Shown one piece after another: positions 33,460-46,375 of a stretch of 64,000 nucleotides of DNA (position 1 is its first letter; every line of letters starts with the position of its first letter). The position numbers were made by a program, and so were the translations under genes. The notes beneath the pieces were generated by a model. That model ran no database searches. It had not been told where the DNA came from and saw only the letters and a list, made by a program, of their open reading frames with translations. This stretch comes from Moniliella sp. 'wahieum' (lineage: Eukaryota; Basidiomycota; Moniliellomycetes; Moniliellales; Moniliellaceae). The stretch covers positions 496,001 to 560,000 of the forward strand of contig RSEE01000031.1 of NCBI GenBank assembly GCA_003971905.1, given 5' to 3'.

Positions 33460-36400
33460 TCACACAGCAACCCTCCACAGCGCCCAGCACACGTACACAT
33501 CAACGCCAGGTTGACCGGCGACGTCGCGTCCGGATCAGCGAATCGACCAAGTTGGGCGTGGTCAGACGCAGCTCGGACGAAACTTGCCGCCGCTTGAATC
33601 CCTCGAGCTTATTGCGCACCGTGGTCAGCGCCGCACGCGCTTCGTCCAGGCGCAACGACGCCCCTGTCGACGCCTTCTTCTTGTGCGAAGGCGCCCACTC
33701 CACCAGCGGGTCGTGGATCATGGCCTCCAGCACGCTCATCAACGAGTCTTGTTGTCTCTCAGAATGGTCATCGACACCTCCGCAGCACGCCGGAAGACGC
33801 CATCAACGCCTGTCACCCAGAGCATCGACCATGTTGCTTGTCAAGCGGAACGGAACTCGCGCTCGGGATCTCGAATGTCTGCCCCTTTTCAAACAGACAG
33901 TTGAGGTCAACATGCACCGTATCGCCCGAGCTTGCGTCGAACAGAATGTTCTCGCCGTGCCGGTCGCCCAGGCCCAACACATGGCCCACCATGGACATGA
34001 CTGCGGCCGTTCGAGCGTAGCTCAACCGTGCACTGAGCCAGGCCGACGGCTCCGGGAAAGTTGGCGAGGCGAGGAACCACTCGTGGAACACGGGGGATAT
34101 CTGGGTACAGAACATCAGTCAGAATATGAACGATTGCCCAAGAACGGGACTTACATGGGTAGGACGTTGTTGGTAAAGATGTCGGCTGCATGCTTTGGTT
34201 TTGCCCGAATCTGGTCGAATAAGCCTTTAATCTCGTTGGACTGGAAAGCAAAAAGAAGAGTAAAGTTAGAAAAACGAAGAGACACGAGAGAGTAGGGTAC
34301 ACACATAGAGTGTTATGCCATGGGCCTTGTACAGGGCCGAGAGAATGTGACGCAAGCCAATCGTGTTGGGCCCACTCGATCAGACACATTTCGTTAAGAG
34401 TAACTACGCCATAGGTGCGAATGTAGAGTTACGTCGACGAGAATCGGCGTTGGCCTGAAGTAGCTTGTTGATCATGGCGTCGAAATCCATCAGGCGAGCG
34501 TCTTTCCGGAGGTCGTCCTTCGGTTTGCATAGGAAGTTGAACGAGGATCGTCACTGGCGTAGATGGTAATTTTACGCGGTTTTGCAGAGAGGACATCACC
34601 TCGATACATCGTCAAAGGCTGGATAGAAAAGGCAACAGTCAGAGAATAGATCAGAGGGGGGGGGAAGATCTAACTCACCTTTAATGCGGGGCAAGTCAGG
34701 CGGGAGAAAGGTTGATGCTGGGGTCAATCAAGTTGGTGGCAGGGAGGGAAACAATCAGGGACGACTGGAGAGGCAGAGAGTAACAGATGATCGGTAGGCA
34801 GCGCTACTAGCCTGGGGAAGTCACGTTTCATCGCACAAGGTCTTGGTGCCATTCGAGACAGCATGGTTACAGAGCACCAAAAGTTCGTGCGCCATGTGAG
34901 TCGCCTGCTCCACGGCTTGAGCACATTCTGTGCTTGGTGCTGCCCTGCTTGCTTCCGTTTGCTCCGCGCACGGACATATCGGTCGTGGACACCTTGATCT
35001 TGGAAATTATCGTAGCAAATCGGCGCCGACGCTCGCTGTCATTCGACTGGTACCCCCCCACCACGGCCCACTTGCTTGGGCGGGTACTCCTGAACCACCT
35101 TGATAATAATCGGCGCAACGTTTTCCATACCAGCTCGTTTTTGTGTGTCACCCGACATACCAGCTGAGGGAAAACTGCGAGCCACTGGTAGGCCGGCAGT
35201 TGCACAGAAGCCTTGGCGATGCGGGTGTTGATCTCCACAAACGACCTCGTTGCGGTGTCAGAAATATCGGGCTTGCCTCCGAACAGGTTGCCACCAGAGC
35301 AGGAGCCTCGCCATTGTCCAACCAGATCGTAAGAACCCGAGGCAGTGTACGAAAGAAGTACTTGGTCCCACAGTTGAGCGCATAGAGTAAGCTACGGACC
35401 ACAGTCTGGTCCACAGCAACGGGTTTTGATCGCTCGAGTCACGCGAACAGTCAGCGTAGTGACCGTGGGCGTACCACGACCGCTCGGACTTATCGTCGAT
35501 GACGTTGACTTTCATGTAGCTGTCAAGCAGGTCATTGCGGCTGTACCGCCCAGTACGTTCCATGATGTTTGTCCGCAGCAAGGATGCCTTGGCCGCCGCA
35601 GTCCGTTCTCCACTCGACATGGCCGACAACGCAGCAGGTGTCAAATCCATTCCGGCCAGTGCGTGATTCATCACTTGGATCGCCGACTGGAGTTGGTCAT
35701 CGCGAACGAGAAGTTTGGCGCGCTGGATGAAGGCAAATTGGGCACCAAGTTGTTGCGCTTGCTTGAAGCATAGCGCTGTAAGCTGTCTGGAGATGATCAG
35801 CCCTGCGGGCAAATTTGCTGGTCTGCACCCAAGCTGCTGCCACTGGGTCCCGCGGATCGAGCGCAGAAGAGCGCAAGGCATTGAAACCAGACCGATGAGC
35901 GCTGAGTAGCACCTCACGGACCCGGAATGATGGCAAGGTTGAATTAACTCTAGAGGCCAGCATCATCTTCGTCTCGTCCAGGCGGAGGGCGGCTTGGGTG
36001 TAGATTTGTTCAAGGTCTTGGATGGCTTGGAGGTTGAGAACTGACTCGTATACTCTTTCGTACTTGGGCTCGCCAGATCCGACCATAGGTTCACCAAACT
36101 GCTTTCGAGCTTCTTTCAATGCAATTTGGACAGTAGCCGAGTCGTCCATGCGAATTGCGAGTAGCAGGCGGGCCAAGGCATGCTTGTCGCTCGTGGCCGA
36201 TGGTAAATCTACGAGGCGCGCCACTTCCTCCCAATTGGAGAGAATGCAAGCTCCTTCCACCTCATACGAGGCCAAAAGTGTCTGCCACTCAGGGTGCTGA
36301 CTGAGGCACCACGGATGTGGTTTTGCATTGTGTCTGCAAGAAGATCGCGGTTCAGCATTCCATCCCAACGATGTCAAAAAAGGATTGAGGGGGCAAGAAG

Positions 36401-39400
36401 ACGTACCATAATGCCCCAAGTTGCGGAGACAATTGAGCAAACCCTTGTGCAGATCGGCATCTGTTGGGTCATTTTGCAGTTGAGCTCCCAGCACGACTGG
36501 GCAGCAGTCCAGCGGCCTGTCGATTCGTGTTCGCGGATCTGATGTTCCAGTGAAGGGTCTACAACCAATGTAGTGATGCCTCCATACCGTCGGGCTCATC
36601 CAAAGCGGCGTAATGCAATGCATCTTCTCGTATACACCCTGCAACTCGTCCGAGGCAGCCCTGCGTTGATCCCACCCATTTGTCGGTTCGCTTCCGAGGT
36701 TGAGGACTTTTCGCCCATAACACGAGTGACCATGCGGACCGTCTGCTCGAAATGCATCAGCGACCGGGCCCATGATTGGGTCTCAAAGGAAGCATGGGCG
36801 AGGACTGAAGGGCGGATGTTGTCCAGGACCGACTCGATCGTAATGATAGCATGGCTATCCTTATCCTGTTCTCGAACGCTGGGAACACGCCCCCCAGACC
36901 GATGTGAACGAGATCGGGCGTTGGCCATGGCCACTTTTGCCATACGTTTACGTCGCAGCCAGACGCCCAAGTGATCCAAGATGCCGAACACGGTCTGAGC
37001 CATCTTAAGGATCGTGGGCTGTTGCCCAACCTGATCTTGTCCCACCGACACAGACGGGGCTCGGTCAGGGAGTGCAGGACAGCAAGGAGCTCCGAGTGGA
37101 TCTGGTCTCTGCTGTCTGCACCCGTGGACCAGACGGCGAGGACGAGGTGGGGGAGGATATACTGCGCGATGGATAAGTCGTGCTCCAACACCACAGGCCG
37201 AAACACGGTAAAGATGGCGGCTGCAGGTGTGTGTCGGGTTGCCTTGATCAAGAGACTGGTCCAATTCTGTAGCCATTCCGCATAAGTGCTGCTCGACTGG
37301 CACAACGGCAGAGGCCGAGGTTGTCCCTCCTTGAAATACACGTTGTAGTGCGAGCCCAGCAGAGGGCCAATTGTGTCGAGCAAATGGCTGGGGAGACTGT
37401 TCCACCGCGCCAATACTCTGCCCGATTTGCCCATCACGGCCGTATTCTGGCTCTGTTGGGTTTGCGGAACAGCATCCAGCAAGGCAGGCGTGAAGCCACA
37501 AATCTTGAGCAGCTGCTGAATAGCGTATGCGAGCTTGACTTGGTGGGAAGAACTGTCCGTCGTACGGAACGCACGGACCAACAGATCCCGCACCAGCAAT
37601 AGAGCAAAGTCTGCTGCCTCGTCTTCGTCATCAAAGTTGATCACCATGGCCGTCGAGATACGTTCACTTGGTCCACCCGTCAAGTCAACACGGTCTGGAT
37701 CCACCGCACCAAACAGGCCAAGCACTCGAACGCCAACTCGTTCTGCTCTACCGTCGAAGCAAAGTCCAACCGGGCAGGAATGGCCAATAGCGTGGCCAGC
37801 AAACGCCCCACCAAGGGGTCGAACTGGTTGCCTGATGTGAGGGCATGGAGAAACAACTTGTTGTCCCACAGGAATTGGCGTAACGCAGTAAGCGCCTGCA
37901 GGATGAGCGCTGCATTGTCAGAAGCCAGGTCGTCCAAGAATGCCTCGATTTCGGCACGCTTGCCTCCCTCGAGCATGGGTCCGGCGAAGATCTGCCCAGG
38001 CCGGGATGGAGTCCAGAATCGGTCCCGACACATGCACGCGCGCCAGTACAGCACGAGCAGCCGCTCCTGGCCCCTGAAGGTCGCCGTTCCCATTGACGTC
38101 CGCACCGTCGGCTGTATCAGGGAGCTTCATCAAGCCGAGCACCATTGCCTTAGCTTGCGACTTTCTTGCTCGTCCAGTTGGGGCCAGATTGTGGCCAAGG
38201 TAGCCATCGTCTGCCCCAGGTACAAAGTCATATGCGAAGCTTGGAGTCCTGCCAAAAGCGTGTTCCAGGCCCGCAACACGCTTAGCCGCAAAGATGGCTT
38301 ATTGAGACTCGAAGTGAGGGTCGTGTTGAGCTGTAGTCAAATCAAGGTCAGCTGGTCCACCAGGGAAGGAGAAGCAAAGTGAAAGAAGGGAAAACGTACT
38401 TGAGGGATGATCGAAGAGACATGGCAACCCAAGATGTCGATGAGGCGAGCAAAGGCTTGGATGACCACACGGCGATCCGAGTCGGACCGACGTCCATGCG
38501 TGCCGTCCAATTCCTCACAGAGCCAAGAATGAATAGCCATCGCCTCGCCGCCCAGCCAGGCATCGAATGAAGGCTGATTTTTGTTGGTGCCATGATGAGC
38601 ACTCCGAGAAGAGATGCTGGTCGTGTAGACAAATTCCAGGGCTGGCAGCGCCCACTTCTGCTTCTCTTCCTGCCCGAGGCCAAGACGAGCTGTCCCAGGA
38701 CATCCGCTAAATATGGACGAAGAAGCTGGAGGAAGGTGACTTGGCCAGGGAACATACCAGTGAGCTGGTCAATCACTCCTTGTCGCGTTCGAGGGTCCAC
38801 CAACAGCGTTGAATAAAGAATGAAGGGCATGGTGTCCTTGCAGAGCTGAATAACGCTAACATCCAGATCCTTGGCGATGTCTTGTAACAGTTTGAGCTGC
38901 TGGGATTTGATCAACGCCGGAACCACGTCGTTCTTGGTAGCTTGCAAGAATTTGGACTTGCTCACCCCTGTCAGGCGTAGGACATCCTCCAGCAACGACG
39001 GGGCCGTCTCAGACTTGAGTACCACCAAAACACTGAGTTGTCCCATATAAGGGAGCAGGAGTTGGAAAGTAGTCCCTCCCTTGTAGCGGGCGAGTGCAGC
39101 AATCTGGGTATACGCCAAGCTTGCTGTGTAAGGCCCCGAACCAAGCGACTCAACCAGTTTCAGAAGCGCTTTTCCAGTAACGTGTCCGAGTTGAGTTGCC
39201 CCACGCCCCAAACTCTCTACCGTGGTAGCAACGATGCGTGAGTCGGAAGTGGAGAGAAGCTGTGTATGCAGCGCTGATGCAGTTGAGAACGAGCAGAGCA
39301 TGAGCCTTTTTGCGCACAGTGTGCAAATACTCAAAGCGCCGCCCCACGGTACACAACAACGCCATTGCCGCCACATTGCACGCGCGCGAACGGACGATCA

Positions 39401-41957
39401 AGGCCGTCTTGACCATCTCAAATAGGGCAATGTAATCCATGTCGTCCACAGCCGATTCCTCGCAATGGGCCAAGATGCGGCGGAAAGATTGCAGTGCTCG
39501 TGCAGCGCCCGTCATACCGACTTTGTCGTCCGCTACCATCTGTGTAGGAGCGGTGGCCACCGGAGCAGAGGGAGAACCGAAGGCAGAGAGATGCCTGCTC
39601 ATCACAGCTTTGAGCGATCCAACGATCCGGTCCAAAGCCTTACCGGCGTCAGGTGCGGCAATTGGGGCGGTTTGAAGGGGCGGATGCTCGTCCGGCGCGA
39701 GGAAAGAACCCGACTGGCCCCCGTCAACGAATGGGTGCGCCACGAAGAACCCGATGCAAAAGTCAAGCCTGCCATGGCGCTCAAGGATGGAATGCGGGCA
39801 TCACACACCGAGCAAGTCCACTTGCCTGGGTTCTGCGCTGCTCCCGCGGGCGACAAAACACCATGAGCATACGCGCACATGCGCAGCGCCGCCCGCGCAA
39901 ACTGATCGCTGTCCGCCATTCCAATGGTAAAGCGGGCGAGGCTAGGATTTCCTCCAAAGTCCAACGCGAATCTGGGCCTGGTCGGGCAGCAAGGCGACCG
40001 CCCAGAGAGTAAGATGTAGACCGGGCTCGTTTACCCCCCCCCCGCTCACCATTTACAGCGGGTTCATGGCTGAGGAGCGTTTAGTGGGCGGTGGTGGCGG
40101 GTTCAGGAGCTGTTAATAAGAGCCGCGTGTCATACACTTGCGATGGAAGCATCCACGCTGGGGCGGGGCGGTCGGTGCCCCATCAGCTGCAGGGGCAGCA
40201 AGGAAGGTCAGCGCAGGTTGACTCTGGGATGGGTGAGCGGCCGCCTGCACCGTCAATAAACGGGCCACAGCGTCGGCAAGAATGGTGCGATTGGGTGTGC
40301 CCTTCGTCCCAGCGGGTGAGGCAAGGAACAGGAGCGCTTCCCACGCATATGCCCTACTCCAATTGAGAATATCGTCCGCCACCGATTGTCGTCGCACCCT
40401 CCACCGAGCCTGACGCACTTGTTTCAGTGGCGGAGTCGGATACAGAAACGGGAGAGGTGACAAAGGTGGCCAAGTCAGCTGCCCGAGGCAAAAGCAGGGC
40501 GCGGACTGTCGAAATGAGCTGGTCGGATTGTGTGCCTCGGACAGCTTGCAGGAGGCTCGTCGTCTCTTTCAGGATAGCGAGCAAGGCGTACACATCTGCC
40601 TCGGACGCAGAGTTAGGAGGAAATCCATCTGAATGCTGTTCCGAGCGCAGTGAAGGGCACATAGACCTCAACTTGAGCCAGAGCAAATTCGACTGCGCTG
40701 GGTGCATGACATGCAACGCCAGTCATTCCGTCCTTTACTAAATGAACCAGCTCGGAAGCCGCAGCCACGCGGGCAGCAGCAATGGAGGCTGGCACATGGC
40801 TGGCAGGCAGCCCCCCGGGGGGAGGGCGGAAACAGTGGCTAAATCAAGCCGCCAATTGTCCAGCCAAAACCTAGCGACAGACATGGGCAGTGTGGCAAAG
40901 GTCTTGGGATCCGATCGCGAGAGGGGTGCCAGGATAATGACCAAAGAAGACAAAATGGATCTGGCAAAACGAGCTGCTGCTGCTGCTGCGTCGATGACTC
41001 CACCTCCGAAGAAGGGACATCCGACACACTCAGATCAACCCTGAGACTCATGTTATCCTCCTTGAGCCATAGCACTCGTACTTCTGCTGGCTTGGGGGTT
41101 GGAGCAGGGGCGAAGGTGAGGCCATCGGGGAGGAGGGTCAAAACCGCTTCACCAGGAAGAGGAGGGGGCACAGCTTGGCGGTCAGCCACACAGCGTCCAC
41201 GTCGGCATCCTTGAAGGAAAATGCGGGGACGGCTCAAGACAAAAGCACGGAGGGCAAGAGCAAAAGCAGAGCGCAATATTGGTATGATCAGTGAGCGTGA
41301 GGGAGTGAGTAGGCTGGCCTGGCTGACAAACTGTCTGTCCAGCGGGCAAGACTACTGGCCAGAGCAAGGTGATCGGGCTCAGACGGAGGATGCGAGAAAA
41401 GAGCGGCGTGGGCGACCAAAAGACGAGGGATGATCCAGATCATCACGGGTGCCGATTGATTCTGATCCTCGGGTGGTTTGGATCAAGTTGAAAGCGGTGA
41501 ACAAAGAGGGAAGAAAACTGGTCGCTGCGTACAAAAAATTCGAGTGTCTCTTGTGGGCCAAATGCGGAGGAAGGGCGGGGGGAGGCCAGCGAGGCGGCAA
41601 GGAGCGCAGGCCTCTCAGGATGTTCAGGAAGAAGAGGTAGGAGGTACTCAGCGGCGAGGAGACGAAGCATTGCATGCCTACCGGCCGTCTCAGCTTCCGA
41701 CGCGTCGGGTGTAGCGCCAGCGCCGTCTTGGTTTGCCTCTCGGCCGCCAGGACCAGAAGGAGGAGCAAGGATGCGCGCCGATCCATCCGTCACCGCTCGA
41801 AAGGCCTCCTTGCGCCGCTCGACGGCACGGGGTATGGCATCGAGTGGATGCTGGACATGGCCGGCAGCTGCTGGCGGCAGAGGCGGTGGCGGCGGTGGTG
41901 CTGGTGATGGGGTTTGGCGAAAGCTTTCGAGCCCGACTGAACGCGTCTGCCGCCCAT
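33460..41957 (-). CDS. MEC1: ATR/Mec1/Rad3-type checkpoint kinase (PIKK)
   Basis: This nuclear serine/threonine kinase senses RPA-coated single-stranded DNA and starts the DNA-damage and replication checkpoint. The C-terminal kinase has [17 protein letters not shown] (catalytic loop, 33939-33968 for the core). [18 protein letters not shown] follows, with the DLN metal-binding motif near 33,900-33,917. DPLVEW and a FATC end come next ([14 protein letters not shown], stop 33460-33462). FAT/HEAT repeats fill 34.9-38.3 kb. A block at about 39.1-38.9 kb ([38 protein letters not shown]) matches the ATR-specific region (YELFSPFWRTI..LADLLGMSVSEFL). The start is uncertain; ATG 41957 fits a TATA box at 42044-42051. 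Many frame changes and several introns are present. Span of about 8.5 kb fits ATR. Confidence 0.92.
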
Positions 41958-42428
41958 TAAAATGCACAGTTCCAACACATGAAAGTTTCACGTCTTTCTT
42001 TCTGGCCGCGGCGTGTTCGACGTGTTTTGCAACGGCCTGCCAATATATATACAGGCAACAGATTGGACGAACTCGACAATTCGCAGTGACCGTCATCTCG
42101 AGGGCGCGTCGATGCCTCTAAGGGCGTCTGCTAGTAAACCAAAGTCCCACAGTGTAAAAATGCATCTCAAACCCGCTCATTAACACACCAGCTATCCCTC
42201 CTCTCACTAGAGTTATACACCGCAGAACAGTTACTCAGATCCAAAAAGAGGAGCCTGTGGGCCTGAGGCGCCACCCCTGCGTTGGAACTATACCCCTCCT
42301 CCTATCGAATCGGTGGCCTGTCGGCATGACTGATTGGTGGTGTGGACCGAATTAGACGAACAATAATGTGCACAAAGAAATGTTCTCATCCGCAACGACA
42401 TGAGAGCTGCCTGCCTCTTCTCCCACAC
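41958..42428. other. Spacer between cryptochrome 3' end and ATR start
   Basis: This 470-bp region holds the TATA box noted separately. Near 42,250 there is a GCCTGTGGGCCTGAGGCGCC word cluster. No gene is seen. Confidence 0.5.
42044..42051 (-). promoter_or_regulatory. TATA box of the ATR-like gene
   Basis: TATATATA sits about 90 bases upstream of the proposed kinase ATG at 41957 and is the only good TATA in this spacer. Confidence 0.45.
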
Positions 42429-45400
42429 TCATCCATGCCGCCTCCATGGATCATATGGATCGTAGGAGCGGGGGGCATCAGCAAGCCAAGGCGCCTCCTG
42501 ATCCGGAAGGGAAGTGGGCATGTAGTTGTGTTGTGGGCGCGGTACGGGTTGGGCGGGAGGGAGGAAACGGGGCCAGGGTTGCGGCAAGGAATAGGGCCGA
42601 CGTGGCATGGGCGAAGAAGAGGAAGCCGAAACCGAAACGGACGAGGTGGACGTCACTTGGTTTCTGCCAATTGAGGCTTGCGACGTAGCGCCGGGTCCTA
42701 TTGCCGATGCACTCGCCGTCATCGCACAATTTCTGGGCCAGAGGAGGATACATGAGCTGTGCTGATCGTGGGTCGTGGCGTATAGGACATGGGGGTGCGT
42801 TTCACTCAACGTCCGTATCCCTGGAGCGCCTCCACCCCTGTCTCCAGCGGGTTTACGCAGACTGTGCGGTGCAGGCGATTGCACAGGTCCACTTGGAATG
42901 GCATACTGATTCCGGTCCATCGTGGCGAACGCATTCCGGCTACTTCCCCTTCCTGACGCCCTGGGAACGCCCCGGAAGCTTGGGATGGCGGGACTGTCAC
43001 TACACTGGAGCCATCACCAGTACCATAATATCCCCAACGGGAGGGGGTTTTGGGGTCGAGCGTTGAAGAAAGACGGGGGGGCATGCCGCCGAAACTCCGA
43101 GAGGGTTGAGGGGCACATTCCGATCAGAGTACTGCCCTGCATCGTCGTTGCGCATACCATTGTATGGGTCCACGCTGTTGGGGCAAGTAAGGAGCAGAGC
43201 GGGTAGACGGTTCGGGAGCAGGCGGCCGACGGGACCGATGCAGTACGTCCCAAGTAGACACGCCAACAGAGAGAGGAACCCCGTTAGGGGGCGTGCCAAG
43301 CGGAGTGGCATAGGAAGGAGAGGATGATGTGTTGCCTGAAGAGCCGTTCGAAAGCGATGTCAACGAGGGATCGCTGATGATAACCCGACGGTCCGGGTGG
43401 TGGCGATTGAACCTGGGCGCAGCCGGCATGCGCAAGGGCATCGACCCCAGGGACAGACTGGATGAACTGTCCGTTCCAAAGGTCGAGCTGCCCCCCTCGT
43501 TTTTCGAACCGCCACTTCCACCTCCACTCGAGGTGCTCTCGTTTCCTTGTCCTCGGCCATCCAGTTCCGACGCAGCTTGGTTGCGCTCCCAGAGCCCCGC
43601 TGTCGGTTTCCATCTCGAGGGTAAGCCAGAGACATCGGGAGTGGTCCTCCCTGCATCCATGTGGTGATGATGGTGGTGGTGGTGTTCGTGGCTGTGGCTG
43701 TGACTGTGAGCATGGGAATGGAACAGCTTCAACCGACGGAACCGTTCCGTCACGTCCTTAACCTTCTCCTGCGGGTTGCCACGCATCTTGGACCCTGAAC
43801 CTCCACGGCGGTCGTAATGTTTGCGCCACGAGTCGAGCTCAATCATAGGCCGAGAAGGGTAGGTAGTGATGGAAGATTTGGCATCCGAGCTCTTCAACCC
43901 ATACTGCCACCGTTCCTCATCCGACAAGAGCCACGGTGTTTGAATATACTCGACTGGTAAGTTGCGCAAAATGGGAAGCCATGTCTTCACGTAATCTCCA
44001 GGCCAGTCAAAGTCGAGGGCTTGCTTGATGGTGTTGAATTGGCGAGAAGCGCGGGGATCATTACCAACGCCAGCGACATATTGCCTTGTATGAAGAAACA
44101 AAAGGAAGGTCAGTGGCTGATCTATACAACAAGCAATGGGGGTCCGTACCAATTGCCGTAGTTGGACGTCGCATCATAATCAATCAAATGGCTAGCAAAG
44201 AACTCGGCCCCGACCCGCCAGTCGCAGGCCAAATCTTTGGACAAGAACGAAGCCACATTTTGCCGTCCACGATTGGACATAAACCCGCTCTCGCGCAGCT
44301 CGGTCACGTTGGCATCGATAAATGGAATGCCTGTGCGGGCCTCGAGCAGACGAGTGACGTGGTTATTAGGCTCGTCAGCCAAAGGGTCCCACATCTTCCA
44401 CCAAGACTGTTTCTTTTCCGCCTGGGGCGGGTCGGTGATCATTTCGAAGCCACCCAGGGAGTAGAGAAGATCGCCGAACTTGGCGGCTGCAAGGAAAAAG
44501 TAATCGCGCCACATCAGCTCGAATCTGACCCAATACGTGTTCTGGTCCTCCCCGAGTCGTTCCTCGAGCTGGTCCAAAACCTCCCAGATCTGCCGAGCCG
44601 AGATACAACCGTAGGCAAGGAACGGCGACATTTTGGTGCTGTATCCCGATCCCAGAAGATTGTTTCTAGTTTGCTTGTAACGGGCCACAGGCGGAAGACG
44701 TTCCTTGGCCGCAGGGCCCGAAGCCATTCGGCCCCGAATAAAGTACCACTCTAGTCGCTCTAGGGCCGACGTCTCTCCGCCCCGGAAGGGGAAGGCCGAT
44801 GCAGTGTGGCGCGAGGTGAGCATCGCATAGTCGTTCAGGGCTTCTGCACACTGGGGCTGAATGATGGCATGAAGAAGGAACTTCATCAGGTCATCCCAGG
44901 AGATAGTCTCGGTTTCCTCGTTGACTTGGCCTGTGGCTGCTGCATATGTAGGCGGGCGAGAGACTTTGGCCGTAGCGTGCCCACTATTGAGGACACCATT
45001 AATGTCCGAATGAGGGTCGATATCAAGTGAGTAGTTGCGCGTGTCGTGAATGTGGAGCGGGAAAGGCTTGAAACGAGCAGGAGGATGAGCAGTGGAGCGG
45101 ACCATACGCTTTCCTAGCGATTCGACCCGCTTCCGGAAGGGAGTGAAGACATCTGGGGTCTCTTTGATGTCAAACGGCAAGTCGGCAGGGTGGATCAGGG
45201 TTTTCCCATAGGCAAAGCTGAGCTGTACCTGCCGACTGTGCAGAGTTTTAGCCACAGCGTTCTCAATCTCAATGTCTTCGGATGCGGCCTCCTTCTGCAT
45301 CCATACTCCCTCGACAGAGTCACCCTGAGCTTGCAGCGAAGCGACCAACTCGCCTAGCACGTCCTCCGTTTTGCCAAAGCGGATCAGTAGGTCCGAACCA

Positions 45401-46375
45401 CGCTTGAGCAGGTTCTGCCGCAAGTCCGCCACACACTCCACGATGAACCGAACACGAAAACCACCCGTTTTCCAGAAGCCATACGTCGGCGTGCGGGCCT
45501 CGGGGCCTTTGCGCTCGTAGTTGGGCAAGCCCGAAAGCTCAATGGTCCGTTCGTCAAATACAAAAAAGGGAAGAATGTACTGTGACTGGGAAGCCAGATT
45601 CCACTCGTCGGCAAAGACACCCCCATCAATCCCTTGAAGGGTGTGGTTGGGTAAGCCAGGCCCAAGGAGAGCTTGACCCAAACGCATACTGTTACCGTGC
45701 GCTTTGAAATGCAGATTCTGGCCCATCCAAGTCGGCGGTGGCGGCGCACGGTCACGATGGGCAGAGGTGAAAAGGGGATTGTCGGTAATGCGCAAGTCGT
45801 TACGGAGCAGAACAATCAGGATGGACCGCCCCTCACGGTCAATGACGGATGCGGTTCCTGGTTGTAGTAACGGTACTGCTGCAGTACCATCCATGGCACT
45901 GGCTGTCGTACGGTCAGTCGAACCATAAGCGCCACTACCACGGTCTCTTCCCTCCCTGCTCGGTAGGAACGATGCAGCGGAGTCCGTGACGGTTTGATTC
46001 CTGGAATACCGTGGCGAGGAAGCCTCCGACGGTTCGTCCTTGTCCTTGGGACTATGCGAATTCGACCCAGCGCCATTCGGACGTTCGACAAACGGAGGAG
46101 GGGTACCTTTGGCTGCCGTAGAGGCAGCCACGTGAAAGACAGTGGGGACCGAGCCGGGGCGCAGTATCGGCCTCGGAGTTGTTGGGCTCAGGCTGAGGCT
46201 CAGAGCCTTCAGACACCGAGTGGTGCAGGCTCGAGCCAGTGGACGATTTGTCAGACTGGTTGCCACTGCTTCCACCGGATCCAGAGCCAGAGCCAGAGCG
46301 GAAGCTGCGATCGGTAGGCCCTGTGTTGTTGGCCACACACAGCACGTCCTGCCCATCCGTCCAGCTAGGGTCCAT
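42429..46375 (-). CDS. DASH-type cryptochrome with long N- and C-terminal tails
   Basis: CRY-DASH proteins are blue-light flavoproteins of the photolyase family, active on single-stranded or looped DNA, some with signalling roles. ATG 46375 (MDPSWTDGQDV) gives an N-terminal tail of about 180 residues with one frame change near 46,140; ATG 45894 is an alternative. The photolyase domain starts near 45,828 (RSILIVLLRNDLRITDNPLF). The FAD-binding part reads NRGRQNVASFLSKDLACDWR, then SHLIDYDATSNYGNW. An intron (44085-44149, 65 bp) splices W in phase to QYVAGVGNDPR, which is diagnostic for DASH. After about 43,790 comes a tail of about 450 residues rich in His (eight in a row near 43,660-43,683), Ser, Gly and Pro, ending DPYDPWRRHG at 42429 after further frame changes. 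Confidence 0.9.
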
